This document shows, piece by piece, positions 33,135 to 41,381 of a DNA stretch of 64,000 bases (position 1 is the stretch's first letter; the number at the start of each line of letters is the position of its first letter). The notes below the pieces were generated by a model that saw nothing but the letters and a program-made list of their open reading frames with translations, ran no database searches and was not told the DNA's origin. The position numbers and the translations under genes are program-made. This DNA comes from Bradyrhizobium sp. sBnM-33 (GTDB taxonomy: Bacteria; Pseudomonadota; Alphaproteobacteria; Rhizobiales; Xanthobacteraceae). The stretch covers positions 8,727,001 to 8,791,000 of the forward strand of contig NZ_CP136624.1 in NCBI RefSeq assembly GCF_032917945.1, read 5' to 3'.

Positions 33135-33159
33135 AACGTTCTGCTGCAACGAAGGTTCC
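33135..33159 (-). promoter_or_regulatory. EcfG-type promoter (minus strand)
   Basis: Read on the minus strand: GGAAC (33159-33155), a 16-base spacer and CGTT (33138-33135). This matches the EcfG consensus exactly, and a start near 33128 fits the small secreted protein gene beginning at 33092. Confidence 0.7.
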
Positions 33160-33240
33160 GGTTAGTTTTTATGCGGCGTCGCGGACATTGAAACCGGCGC
33201 AGGATTTGCTTCACTGAACGATCTGTGAAAGGGAAATTTC

Positions 33241-34203
33241 ATGACCATCGAGCTGACGCGCCGCACACTGCTCCACCTCGCCGGCGCCTCGTCGCTATCA
33301 GCCGCGGCCGTTGCCGCGGCGCAGGCAGAGGGCGTGGCCGACGGAGGACCGACCTTCGCCAACCGCACACCGATGCGGATCGGCATGGTGACCTTGCGCG
33401 TGCGTAACCTCGATCTCGTCACCGATTACTATCGCGATGCGATCGGGCTCACCGTGATGCAGCGCACGGCTACGGGTGCCCGTCTCGGCGCGGGCGGCGT
33501 GGCGCTGCTTGATCTCACCCTGCGCGCGGGCGCCGCCAGCGAGGCACGGAATGCGGCGGGCCTCTATCACACCGCCTTCCTGATGCCGACCCGCAAGGAT
33601 CTCGCGCGCTGGCTGGTGCAGGCCGCGACGAACAAGGTGCCGCTCTCCGGCTTTGCCGACCATCTTGTCAGCGAGTCCGTCTATCTCGACGATCCCGAAG
33701 GCAACGGCATCGAGGTCTACGCCGACCGCGCGCCCGAAAGCTGGAAGTGGGATGGCGGCACGGTGGCGATGGCCACCGACCCGCTCGATATCGACGGCCT
33801 GCTGGCGCTGACAAATCCGCGCATCTCCAACTATGCCGCGGCACCCGACGGCCTTCGCATCGGCCACATGCACCTGCGCGTCGGCGACCTCGAACAGGCC
33901 GACCGCTTTTATGGCGGCGCCATCGGCTTCGATCCGACGCGCAAACGAACCGGTGCCGCGTTCCTATCATCGGGACGCTATCACCATCACCTCGGCATCA
34001 ATGTCTGGCAGAGCGCCGGCGCCGGCCGGCGGAATGATGCGGCCACGGGACTTGCATGGTTTTCGCTCGAGGTCGCGTCGGAGGAGATCCTGCAGGCCCA
34101 GGAGCAGCGCCTGCGGCAGGCCGGCGCGCCGGCGGCTGCGATTACGAACAGCATCGAGACCGCCGATCCCTGGGGCACCAAGGTGCGGCTAATCAAGGTT
34201 TGA
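33241..34203 (+). CDS. Two-domain VOC (glyoxalase/extradiol dioxygenase-type) protein with an export signal
   Basis: A 320-residue protein with two vicinal-oxygen-chelate modules: residues about 45-165 (MVTLRVRNLDLVTDYYRDAI, YHTAFLMPTR, DPEGNGIEVYADR) and about 198-318 (HMHLRVGDLEQADRFYGGAI, GRYHHHLGINVW). This matches CatE-like ring-cleavage proteins. The first 32 residues read TRRTLLHLAGASSLSAAAVA, like a twin-arginine signal peptide, which is unusual for this normally cytosolic group. Metal ligands such as the histidine in YHTAFL and the glutamate in NGIEVY are retained. The substrate is unknown. Confidence 0.85.
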   Translation: MTIELTRRTLLHLAGASSLSAAAVAAAQAEGVADGGPTFANRTPMRIGMVTLRVRNLDLVTDYYRDAIGLTVMQRTATGARLGAGGVALLDLTLRAGAASEARNAAGLYHTAFLMPTRKDLARWLVQAATNKVPLSGFADHLVSESVYLDDPEGNGIEVYADRAPESWKWDGGTVAMATDPLDIDGLLALTNPRISNYAAAPDGLRIGHMHLRVGDLEQADRFYGGAIGFDPTRKRTGAAFLSSGRYHHHLGINVWQSAGAGRRNDAATGLAWFSLEVASEEILQAQEQRLRQAGAPAAAITNSIETADPWGTKVRLIKV

Positions 34204-34268
34204 TGCTGGGCGCGATCGTCGGTTAGCCCGGTTCAGCATGCGCCGATAGGCCATGCGAGCACCGAACA

Positions 34269-34403
34269 TTATTTCTTCTTACCGGAACCCAAGGTTGGCT
34301 GCCAGCCTCCGGCCTTCTGGCTCGGTGCTGCGGCAATTACCTTGATCTTCTCCTTCTTGGGTTTCTTGGCTTCCCGATTGCCTCTTTGCTCGCTTTTGGC
34401 CAT
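34269..34403 (-). CDS. Lysine-rich 44-residue protein
   Basis: A very small basic protein, MAKSEQRGNREAKKPKKEKI then a C-terminal GGWQPTLGSGKKK. The start at 34403 is chosen because AGGAGATCG precedes it; a 74-residue upstream extension has no ribosome site. Similar Lys-rich micro-proteins are common in rhizobia, but I cannot name a family or function. Its high charge would suit nucleic acid binding (inference). Confidence 0.65.
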   Translation of the reverse strand: MAKSEQRGNREAKKPKKEKIKVIAAAPSQKAGGWQPTLGSGKKK

Positions 34404-34467
34404 GTCGATCTCCTGGGTTGATGGTGATGCCTGAACCAATGCAGATCCGGCTAGATATCGTTGTCGA

Positions 34468-34704
34468 CTAGAGCCGAGGCGCGTCGAGGTCATATCTGAC
34501 CTTCAACGTCCTGATCAGATCCAGCGTGCGGGTGCGGTAGAAATTGTCGCCCTCGGACGCTGGCCGACTGATGCTCGCGCTCCATCCGTAAGCATCATCG
34601 AAAACAAACATCGTCATCCCCGAAGGCCAGGGACCATGGAGAATCCTTGCCTGCTCGACAATCATGTCCTGGAGCTCATCGGCGGTCTTGAAGGGTCTGC
34701 TCAC
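34468..34704 (-). CDS. Small conserved-looking protein of unknown function
   Basis: A 78-residue soluble protein (FKTADELQDMIVEQARILHG, FVFDDAYGWSASISRPASE) with no signal or membrane segment. The alternation of helix and strand and the absence of low complexity suggest a folded domain. No family is recognised. It is one of four tiny same-strand genes between 34.2 and 35.6 kb, 33 bases downstream of the next one. Confidence 0.6.
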   Translation of the reverse strand: MSRPFKTADELQDMIVEQARILHGPWPSGMTMFVFDDAYGWSASISRPASEGDNFYRTRTLDLIRTLKVRYDLDAPRL

Positions 34705-34737
34705 GGCTTGCCTCCCGGACCTTTTGTGGGCGCCCCG

Positions 34738-34935
34738 CTATTCTTCAAGCTGATCGAACTCATCAGACAACACGATCCGGCCCCGGGGCGTGGATATCCT
34801 CACGTCCAAATAACCTTCCTGCAAAAGCTCCTTTGCCTTCTTGACGGCAGCCCCCGCCGCCGCACGGCTAAGATTGACCCGGCCAAATTGATTGTTGCCG
34901 CTGATCAGGTAATGCAGTTCGCTCGTCCTATCCAT
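34738..34935 (-). CDS. Small protein of unknown function
   Basis: A 65-residue soluble protein (RAAAGAAVKKAKELLQEGYL, then DVRISTPRGRIVLSDEFDQL). One amphipathic helix followed by a beta hairpin can be inferred. No family is recognised. Probably co-transcribed with the 78-residue gene immediately downstream. Confidence 0.6.
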   Translation of the reverse strand: MDRTSELHYLISGNNQFGRVNLSRAAAGAAVKKAKELLQEGYLDVRISTPRGRIVLSDEFDQLEE

Positions 34936-35308
34936 GCGGGAATGCCACGGCCGACACCAACAATGGAAGAAGCGGCGGAACGATTGCCAGCGGGACGGTC
35001 CGGTCGGCAGCCAAGCAACCTTGGGACAACAAAAGCGCTCCGTTCGTCGGGCGTGAGCGTTGCTAGCCCTCAGTCACCGATAGACGCCGTGGGAAACGCG
35101 GTGATAATCAACTCTAGGCTCGCGTCGCGGCAATAGCGAGCGCTAAAACGCCGCGGCGACAACCGCGAGCGCCTGCCGGTGGCAATGCTCGTACTTCACC
35201 TTATCCCGACCTCGAGCGCGACTACGGAAGGGGCGCTGACGTAATCCCGTCGCGTCCAACTCGAAGCGATCTACCTGGCTCGATCCGCGGAAATTTGTCG
35301 GGCCTATC
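34936..35308. other. Intergenic region with no recognisable gene
   Basis: Open frames on either strand here have no ribosome sites and no familiar protein sequence. A modest GC dip near 35080-35130 could hold the promoter of the small minus-strand genes. Nothing else is seen. Confidence 0.4.
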
Positions 35309-35551
35309 TCAATCGAAGGCCGATGGCAGCTCTCCCTTGCGGAAGATGACCGTCGGCTCGTCGTCATAGTCGCCCATCTCAGGGTCACCGGTGGATGAGA
35401 AGGCAACAACCCCGAGCTTGCTCTCGGCCAGCCGCTCCGCGGTGCGAAGCGCGCCCGTTGCCGTTTTGCAGGCTATCGGAACGCCCGCTTTCAGGTTTCC
35501 TCCCCGGCCGGCATCGAAGGCCTGAACGAAGTAGCTTGTTTCGCGAGCCAT
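35309..35551 (-). CDS. Small protein of unknown function (80 residues)
   Basis: Begins MARETSYFVQAFDAGRGGNL and continues with a helix AGALRTAERLAESKL-like segment (ATGALRTAERLAESKLGVVA) and an acidic strand GDPEMGDYDDEPTVIF. It is soluble, with an AAGGAGA ribosome site just upstream of 35551. No family is assigned with confidence. It lies immediately downstream of the mannose operon and may be its last gene. Confidence 0.65.
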   Translation of the reverse strand: MARETSYFVQAFDAGRGGNLKAGVPIACKTATGALRTAERLAESKLGVVAFSSTGDPEMGDYDDEPTVIFRKGELPSAFD

Positions 35552-35594
35552 GGGCTCTCCTTAGGAATGCGGGTCGCACCGCGCGATTTCTGAT

Positions 35595-36908
35595 TCAGGC
35601 CATCGATCGCATCAGCGCAGAAATTTCGATTGTCGCAAAGTTGGAGTACGTATCCGAGACGGCGTAAGGCAAAATGAGTTGACCGTTGTGCGTCATCGCC
35701 CCGCAGGTATAGACCACATTGGGAACGTAGCCTTCGCGTTCGGATGGTTCGGGTCGCAGCAACGGTTCACGCGAACGTGCCAGCACCCTGGAGGGGTCGC
35801 GCTTGTCCAGCAGCGCTGCGCCGATCGAATATTTCCGGACCGGGCCGACACCGTGCGTCAACATCAGCCAGCCCTCCTCCAGTTCGATTGGCGATCCGCA
35901 GTTGCCGATCTGCACGAACTCCCAGGGAAATTGCGGCCTCAGGACCGCCTGACCGCCTTCCCATCTGTAGAGATCGTCCGAATAAACCAGATAGAGATTC
36001 TCGTTGTCCTGTCGCGCAATCATGGCGTACCTGCCATCGATTTTCCGCGGGAAGAGCGCCATGCCCTTGTTGCGCGCGGCTGCGCCTTGCAGCGGCGTCA
36101 TCCGAAACGAGAGGAAGTCGGCGGTTTCGATCAACTCCGATCGGATGGCAGTGCCCTTATAGGCGGTATAAGTTGCGTAATAGGTCGTCCGACCGCCGTC
36201 GCTGAATTGGACGAAGCGCGCGTCTTCGATGCCGTTCGATTGCGACTCCGTCACCGGAAAGATCACCCGTTCGCTGATGTCCGGTGCCAGCTCGAAAACG
36301 ACATCGACTTCATCGCCGCTCGGTCCGGCGGTCCGGTGCGTGACCCGGGGACTCGTAGCGAGCCGGGCGGTCGGATCGACTGTAATGCTGCCATCCGCCG
36401 CGATCGTGCCGGCGCGAAACGTCAGCGACGATACATGCCCCTCGCCGACGGCTCGGAGGCTCAGAATGAAGCGCAGGCTGCCGCTCGGGATTCCCGACTG
36501 GTCGGGGTGCGGCACGATGCTTGGATTGAACAGTGCCGACGCTTCGAAGGAATATTCGTGCACGAAGTAGGCGCCGATCAGTTGGCGCTGCACTTCGGAA
36601 AACGTAGAGTGCGCCAGCAGCGCCTCCTCCATCTCATCGGCACGCAGCTCAAACGTCTTTAGCAAGTTGCGGTGCCGGCCCTGAAAATTCTCCAGCACGT
36701 CCGCTAATTGGCCGGCCGCAGCCTGCGAATCGAGATTGAGAACGCGCTCGACAATATGGTTGGCGCGTGTCTTGTCGGTCGGGTTGAGATCGCGCGGTTC
36801 GGTCGCTGGCTTGAACGGACGCACGATCACGCGCGCAGGATCAGGCCGCAGATGGAGCGCCCGCCGATTGATAAACGTGGCTTGCAACAGCGTGCCCTCT
36901 GTTCGCAT
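35595..36908 (-). CDS. GH130 family glycosidase (mannoside phosphorylase type)
   Basis: A 437-residue five-bladed beta-propeller protein of glycoside hydrolase family 130, whose known members phosphorolyse or hydrolyse beta-1,4- or beta-1,2-mannosides. Family blocks: GNCGSPIELEEGWLMLTHGV, VRKYSIGAALLDKRDPSRVL, EGYVPNVVYTCGAM and the earlier FSDGGRTTYYATYTAY. The catalytic Asp and phosphate-binding residues cannot be assigned here. No signal peptide, hence cytosolic. Third gene of a tight minus-strand operon with a phosphomannose isomerase and a glycosyltransferase, consistent with intracellular turnover of a mannose-containing glycan. Confidence 0.88.
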   Translation of the reverse strand: MRTEGTLLQATFINRRALHLRPDPARVIVRPFKPATEPRDLNPTDKTRANHIVERVLNLDSQAAAGQLADVLENFQGRHRNLLKTFELRADEMEEALLAHSTFSEVQRQLIGAYFVHEYSFEASALFNPSIVPHPDQSGIPSGSLRFILSLRAVGEGHVSSLTFRAGTIAADGSITVDPTARLATSPRVTHRTAGPSGDEVDVVFELAPDISERVIFPVTESQSNGIEDARFVQFSDGGRTTYYATYTAYKGTAIRSELIETADFLSFRMTPLQGAAARNKGMALFPRKIDGRYAMIARQDNENLYLVYSDDLYRWEGGQAVLRPQFPWEFVQIGNCGSPIELEEGWLMLTHGVGPVRKYSIGAALLDKRDPSRVLARSREPLLRPEPSEREGYVPNVVYTCGAMTHNGQLILPYAVSDTYSNFATIEISALMRSMA

Positions 36909-36929
36909 TTGCGTGAGTAGGCGCTTTAA

Positions 36930-39215
36930 TCAAGCGCCTATGGCGCGAAGCGCCACGGGGTTGGTCGGATCAATATTGACGCGCGCAAGCTGGCGCATCT
37001 CGGCGAGCGCCAGTAGATAGGACACGACCGACTCTCCGCCGCAATTTTCATTGGCGCGGTCAGGATGCAGCCCGTCGCGGCAAGTGCCGGTATCGGAATC
37101 GACCAGCGCCACCGACAGGTCGTTGCCGCCGAAAAACCAGGAAAAAACCCTGGCCGCGATCGCCTTCCATTCGGCGTCGCCCTCCGCCCGCCAGGCGACC
37201 AGACATGCCGCAATCGTTGCGCTGGCCTCCACCGGCTGCTGATCGAACGCGCCAGGAGGCTTTCGAAGTCGTCCGAAGCTCGTCGTACCCACGGGACGGA
37301 AATGCCCAGTTGACGTCGTCTGCTGTGTCATCAACCAGCGCAGGGTTCTCAAGCCAGCATCGGTATAGGCCGGCGTTTGCGTTGCAAAGCCCGTAGCGAT
37401 CAGTGCCTGCGGGAGGCGGGCGTTGTCATACGCCAGGCCTTCCTCGAACCACACCCAGTTGGGCGTCTCGACCAAATCCAGGCCCGAAACCAGTCCGTCG
37501 GCAAGAGAATGCCTGATCTCACGGGCGCGCTGATCATCCGGAGTTACGGCACAATAGGCGTCGAGGCCGAGCAGCGTGAAGGCCATTGCGCGAGGCGAAC
37601 GAAAGCTCGCGGCGGTCGACAGAGCTTCGGCAAACAAGGCCGCTGCCCAGCGACGCCGTGACCGGCTGGCATCCTTCCGCGCGCATTCGCCCAGGGCCCA
37701 CAGAGTTCGCCCGTGACTGTCCTCGGAGCCTTTATCTTCGAGCCAGGTCCGGTTGAAACCCATGAAGTTGCGAAAGCGTCTGGTATCGGGATTCCACGCA
37801 TGCTGCACAAAGGCGGCAAAGCGGCCCGTCTGGCTTTCCGAAAGCGGGTGCTCGCCCGGTTCATTGAGCGCGCAGGCCAGCAGCAACGCGCGGGCGTTGT
37901 CGTCCACGCAGTAGCCGTGCGCACGATCAGGTACCGAATGCACGGCGTGCTGAAACAGGCCGGTATCGTCGCACATCGACAGGAAATGGCCCAATTGCAT
38001 GTCGGGCACGGCGGGGCGGTGCGGCGCGATTGCGTCCGGTCGGGCACGCGCAATCACCTTCAGCCGGTGGCCGTGCCGTGCATTGTCGAAGGTGGTCATG
38101 TAACGCTCGGCTGTGCGCTCCCATGTCATCGATCGGCTGGCAGCGTAGGCGCGCTCGCGCATCGCCTGACGGCGAGGACCGTCGGTAAGCAGGCCCGCTA
38201 TTTCGTTGCCGATCCCCATCGCGTCGCCAAAGGAAACGAGAACGCCGCGGCCGTCGGCCAGCAGTTCGCGCGCATGCCAATAAGGTGTTGAGACGACCGG
38301 CTTGCCGAGGCCGAAGCTGTAGGCCAGCGTGCCCGACGTCATCTGCGCCTCGTTGAGATAGGGCGTGACATAGACGTCGCACATTGAAATGAATTCGAGC
38401 AGCGTGGCCTGATCCACGAACTGGTCGAGGAATACGACGTGATCCTCGACGCCAAGTTTGCGCACGCGTGCCATCAGGCTGCCGCGATAGGCTTCGCCCT
38501 GGTCACGAACCAGATTGGGATGCGTCGCACCAAGTACCACATAGACCGCGTCCGGCCGTCTTTTCAGGATCGAGGGCATGGCGTCGATCATGACCTCAAT
38601 GCCCTTGCTGGGGGACAGCAGGCCGAACGTCAGAATGACCGACCGGTTGCTGAATCCGAGCTTGGCCTTTGCCTCGTCCGGCGCGACGAACGGAAAGTCG
38701 GGGATGCCATGGGCTATGACCTCGATCTTGTCGTCCGGCACGCGATAGACGTTGCGCAGCAGTTCACGGCCCTTGTTGGCCATCACGACGACCTTCGAGG
38801 AGATCTCGACGATGCGCTCCATCACCGCGCGTTGAGCCGCGGTCGGCGCGGCCAGCACCGTGTGCAGCGTCGTGACGACCGGCATGGTAAGGCGCGACAG
38901 CAGTTCCAGGATATGAGCCCCGGCCTCGCCGCCGAAAATTCCGAACTCGTGCTGCAGACAGACGATGTCGAACCGGCCGGCGTTGAGAAACGCCGCACCG
39001 GCCACATACTCCTCGACGCTGGCGTCCTTGATCTGCAACGCGACCGAGGCCGGATAGTCATAGGTCTGATCGTGGTCGGTCATCGCCACGATGCAGGTTT
39101 GCAGGTTTGGCTCCGAATTCGAGATTGCGCGTTGCAGGTCGGTCGAAAATGTCGCAATTCCGCAGCGGCGAGGCAACGAATTGCCGATCACGGCGATTCT
39201 GCGTAGCGGCGTCAC
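36930..39215 (-). CDS. Two-module GT4 glycosyltransferase with C-terminal helical (glycosidase-like) domain
   Basis: A 761-residue protein. The start is GTG at 39215, overlapping the stop of the isomerase gene (GTGA); readings further upstream run through that gene. Residues about 1-390 form a GT-B fold: IAVIGNSLPRRCGIATFSTD, VCLQHEFGIFGGEAGAHI, then ILTFGLLSPSKGIEVMIDAM and the donor-site block YVTPYLNEAQMTSGTLAYSF. Residues about 400-761 look like an (alpha/alpha)6 toroid: HGYCVDDNARALLLACAL, WVWFEEGLAYDNARLPQAL and FDQQPVEASATIAACLVAW. Probably mannosyltransferase activity from its neighbours. The GH130 gene starts 22 bases downstream. Confidence 0.88.
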   Translation of the reverse strand: MTPLRRIAVIGNSLPRRCGIATFSTDLQRAISNSEPNLQTCIVAMTDHDQTYDYPASVALQIKDASVEEYVAGAAFLNAGRFDIVCLQHEFGIFGGEAGAHILELLSRLTMPVVTTLHTVLAAPTAAQRAVMERIVEISSKVVVMANKGRELLRNVYRVPDDKIEVIAHGIPDFPFVAPDEAKAKLGFSNRSVILTFGLLSPSKGIEVMIDAMPSILKRRPDAVYVVLGATHPNLVRDQGEAYRGSLMARVRKLGVEDHVVFLDQFVDQATLLEFISMCDVYVTPYLNEAQMTSGTLAYSFGLGKPVVSTPYWHARELLADGRGVLVSFGDAMGIGNEIAGLLTDGPRRQAMRERAYAASRSMTWERTAERYMTTFDNARHGHRLKVIARARPDAIAPHRPAVPDMQLGHFLSMCDDTGLFQHAVHSVPDRAHGYCVDDNARALLLACALNEPGEHPLSESQTGRFAAFVQHAWNPDTRRFRNFMGFNRTWLEDKGSEDSHGRTLWALGECARKDASRSRRRWAAALFAEALSTAASFRSPRAMAFTLLGLDAYCAVTPDDQRAREIRHSLADGLVSGLDLVETPNWVWFEEGLAYDNARLPQALIATGFATQTPAYTDAGLRTLRWLMTQQTTSTGHFRPVGTTSFGRLRKPPGAFDQQPVEASATIAACLVAWRAEGDAEWKAIAARVFSWFFGGNDLSVALVDSDTGTCRDGLHPDRANENCGGESVVSYLLALAEMRQLARVNIDPTNPVALRAIGA

Positions 39216-40147
39216 GTGTGCGCCTCGGCCAGGCCGGTGAGTTTCGCCACGTCGGAAGCAACGGACCGAGCAGGCTTGATCGATTGCCCGGAAAGCCTGT
39301 GCAAAAGGGAGCCGATCGGACCGCTTGCGGGATATGCGACCAGGGCGGTTAGCCCGTTGGCACCGACTTCGATGCTGGCGCGACCGCCGCCGACGAAGAT
39401 CGCCTGCCCGACGGACAGCGCGGCCAATCCGATCGCCGCATGGCCGTCGAGAGCGAGAACCCAAGTCTCCGAATCGGCGAGCAGCGCCCAGCTTGAACCC
39501 TCGGGCAACTCAAGCCGCTCGAGCACAAAATGCTGGCTCGCGACCAGAACCGTCCGCTCAAGAGTCAGGCGGACTGGATGACGTGGAGGTCGAAGTGGAG
39601 CGATGTTCGCGACTGCGACCCCATTGTCGATGTGCAGTTCACGCTGCCTGCCGTAGTCGAACAGGCGGAATGTCGTATCGCTGCGCTGTTGAATCTCGGC
39701 GAGCACGATGCCGGCGCCGAGAGCGTGGATGGTCCCAGCCGGAATGAAGATGACATCGCCTTTCGCAACCGGACGCCATTGAACCAGATCAACGATCGAG
39801 CCATTCGTGATCGCCGTCCGTAGTTCCTGTGGTGTGATCCGTCGATTCAGGCCGACGCCGATCTGCGCGCCCGGCTCCGCCGAGATGATGTACCATGCCT
39901 CGCTCTTGCCGTTCGGCATCCCCATTGCGCGCGCAAACGTATCGTCCGGATGGACCTGGATCGACAATGGCGCGCTGCTGAACAGCAACTTGAGAAGCAA
40001 GGCAGGAGTCGGCGCATTGCTGTCGGCGCGCTCGAACCAAAGCTCTCCCACCGCACCCCCGGTACCGTCGATGCTGCTCCATGGCTGGAGATCGCTGACG
40101 CCCCAGGGCTTGGGCATGGCCCGTACGGACGCGTGTTCGATGGGCAT
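39212..40147 (-). CDS. Class I mannose-6-phosphate isomerase-like protein
   Basis: A 311-residue cupin-fold Zn enzyme interconverting mannose-6-phosphate and fructose-6-phosphate. The start MPIEHASVRAMPKPWG at 40147 follows AGGAGATCCT; a longer reading lacks a site. Zn ligands appear in order: PLSIQVHPDD (Gln and His, about residue 76), GKSEAWYII (Glu, about 98) and IPAGTIHALGAG (His, about 152), followed by EIQQRSDTTFRLFDYGR. First gene of the three-gene mannose operon, providing hexose-phosphate for GDP-mannose or recycling mannose released by the GH130 enzyme. Confidence 0.88.
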   Translation of the reverse strand: MPIEHASVRAMPKPWGVSDLQPWSSIDGTGGAVGELWFERADSNAPTPALLLKLLFSSAPLSIQVHPDDTFARAMGMPNGKSEAWYIISAEPGAQIGVGLNRRITPQELRTAITNGSIVDLVQWRPVAKGDVIFIPAGTIHALGAGIVLAEIQQRSDTTFRLFDYGRQRELHIDNGVAVANIAPLRPPRHPVRLTLERTVLVASQHFVLERLELPEGSSWALLADSETWVLALDGHAAIGLAALSVGQAIFVGGGRASIEVGANGLTALVAYPASGPIGSLLHRLSGQSIKPARSVASDVAKLTGLAEAHT

Positions 40148-40562
40148 AGGATCTCCTGACCCATGACGCGCATGCCGAAGCGACATGCCGTTGGTCGATA
40201 TCATCAGCAGGATGTGTGGCTAAGCGTCGCGTCTGCCGGACACGCCTTGTTGCGGAACCGGTTACCCTGTTGCTCATATGGATACTGCCGCACCCAATAG
40301 CAACCATTTTGCTTCGCGCCCGGTCGATATAGCGCAAGACGGCACACCGAGGACGGCATAGGCGGACTGGAGATCGATCCCAGCTCCACATCACGCTGCT
40401 CTCGCCATCGGAAAGATGCGGCACGCTGACCCTTGCCTCCGCTTCGGGATTTCGCTCGACATCGTCATGAAAAGAGCGTCTGCTATACGGATCACCGCCC
40501 CTTCATTGGCTGCTATCGGTGACTGAGAGTCTTGTACTCCCGCCACACGACGGGCGGTTAAT
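40148..40562. other. Upstream region of the mannose operon and of the small plus-strand genes
   Basis: A 415-base gap between divergent units with lower GC near 40250-40320 and 40490-40560. It must hold the promoter of the isomerase operon (minus) and of the 35-residue protein gene (plus). I see no clear EcfG or sigma-70 boxes and no open frame with a ribosome site. Confidence 0.4.
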
Positions 40563-40670
40563 ATGTCCACCAGCCAACAATTCAATCTGCGAGAGTGGCT
40601 GGTACCTCCAATCCTGGTACCAGTTGTTCTTGGTCTCCTGATCGCTGGAGCAGTTATTGTCCAGTGGTAA
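40563..40670 (+). CDS. 35-residue single-helix membrane protein
   Basis: Reads MSTSQQFNLREWLVPPILVP then VVLGLLIAGAVIVQW and a TAA stop at 40668-40670. It has a short polar N-terminus, a Pro-Pro hinge and one hydrophobic helix of about 20 residues, an organisation seen in many bacterial membrane micro-proteins. There is no strong Shine-Dalgarno (GGGCGGTTAAT precedes the ATG), so translation is uncertain. The function is unknown. Confidence 0.5.
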   Translation: MSTSQQFNLREWLVPPILVPVVLGLLIAGAVIVQW

Positions 40671-40773
40671 CGCCGCAGTGACGGAAGACGCGCATCACGA
40701 TGCGCCAACCGCGGCTTTTGAAACCAGCTTCCACGCAGATCAAATCATCGCGGTGAACGCGAAAGGAATAACG

Positions 40774-41001
40774 ATGAAAAAATCCGTGCTTTCAATTGAA
40801 GAACCAGAGCCGAAGAAGGCGGTGCGGGCCGACAGGCCTCCGACCGAAGGGTTCGCGACGATTGTCGACGGCCATTTCAAATCGGAGTTTGATACGATCG
40901 AGGCTGCCGAGGTCTCCGGTCGTAAGCTGAAGACCGCCTATCCGATGCTTCAGGTCCAGATCTACGATGCCGCCATGAGGGTGCGTACCTTGTTGAGCTA
41001 G
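40774..41001 (+). CDS. Small cytosolic protein of unknown function (75 residues)
   Basis: Starts MKKSVLSIEEPEPKKAVRAD at 40774 after GAAAGGAATAACG, then EGFATIVDGHFKSEFDTIEA and LKTAYPMLQVQIYDAAMRVR. A longer in-frame reading to 40657 lacks a ribosome site. The C-terminal half looks like a compact alpha-beta unit. No family is recognised. Follows the 35-residue membrane protein gene by 103 bases. Confidence 0.65.
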   Translation: MKKSVLSIEEPEPKKAVRADRPPTEGFATIVDGHFKSEFDTIEAAEVSGRKLKTAYPMLQVQIYDAAMRVRTLLS

Positions 41002-41070
41002 CAAAGCTGGCTGTCGCGCCGTTTGTCGCCTGTGCGAAGAAAAAGCCCTCTACCGGCCGGCGCCTCCATC

Positions 41071-41319
41071 TCAGCAACCGCGGCAGATATTCTTCAGCTT
41101 GGCGTTGGTCCTGGCGTCTTCTGCGCTGAAAGGATCTTTGTAGGCGTCTCGCGACGGGTCTTTTTCGGGGATAAGGGGCTTTTCCATTTTCGGAGGATGC
41201 GCGGCGTCGTAGCACGACAGGCGCGCATTGGCGTTGTCGATCGCACGGCACTCTGGCGCAGCGGCAAGAGCGCCCGACGCACATGCGCATAGTGCCAGCA
41301 CGGCGAGAGTCGTTTTCAT
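41071..41319 (-). CDS. Small secreted Cys-containing protein
   Basis: An 82-residue protein with a signal peptide (MKTTLAVLALCACASGALAA). The mature part starts PECRAIDNANARLSCYDAAH, the C-x(n)-I-x(n)-RL-x-CYD motif also seen at the N-terminus of VasI and related envelope proteins. Two further cysteines close the sequence (NICRGC). Disulfide-bonded periplasmic protein is the likely form. The function is unknown. Confidence 0.72.
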   Translation of the reverse strand: MKTTLAVLALCACASGALAAAPECRAIDNANARLSCYDAAHPPKMEKPLIPEKDPSRDAYKDPFSAEDARTNAKLKNICRGC

Positions 41320-41381
41320 CCGAGTTCCTTTCCCGATTGGTCGCAGTTCAAATCAAGCAGGTCGACGCGCGGCGACCGTCG

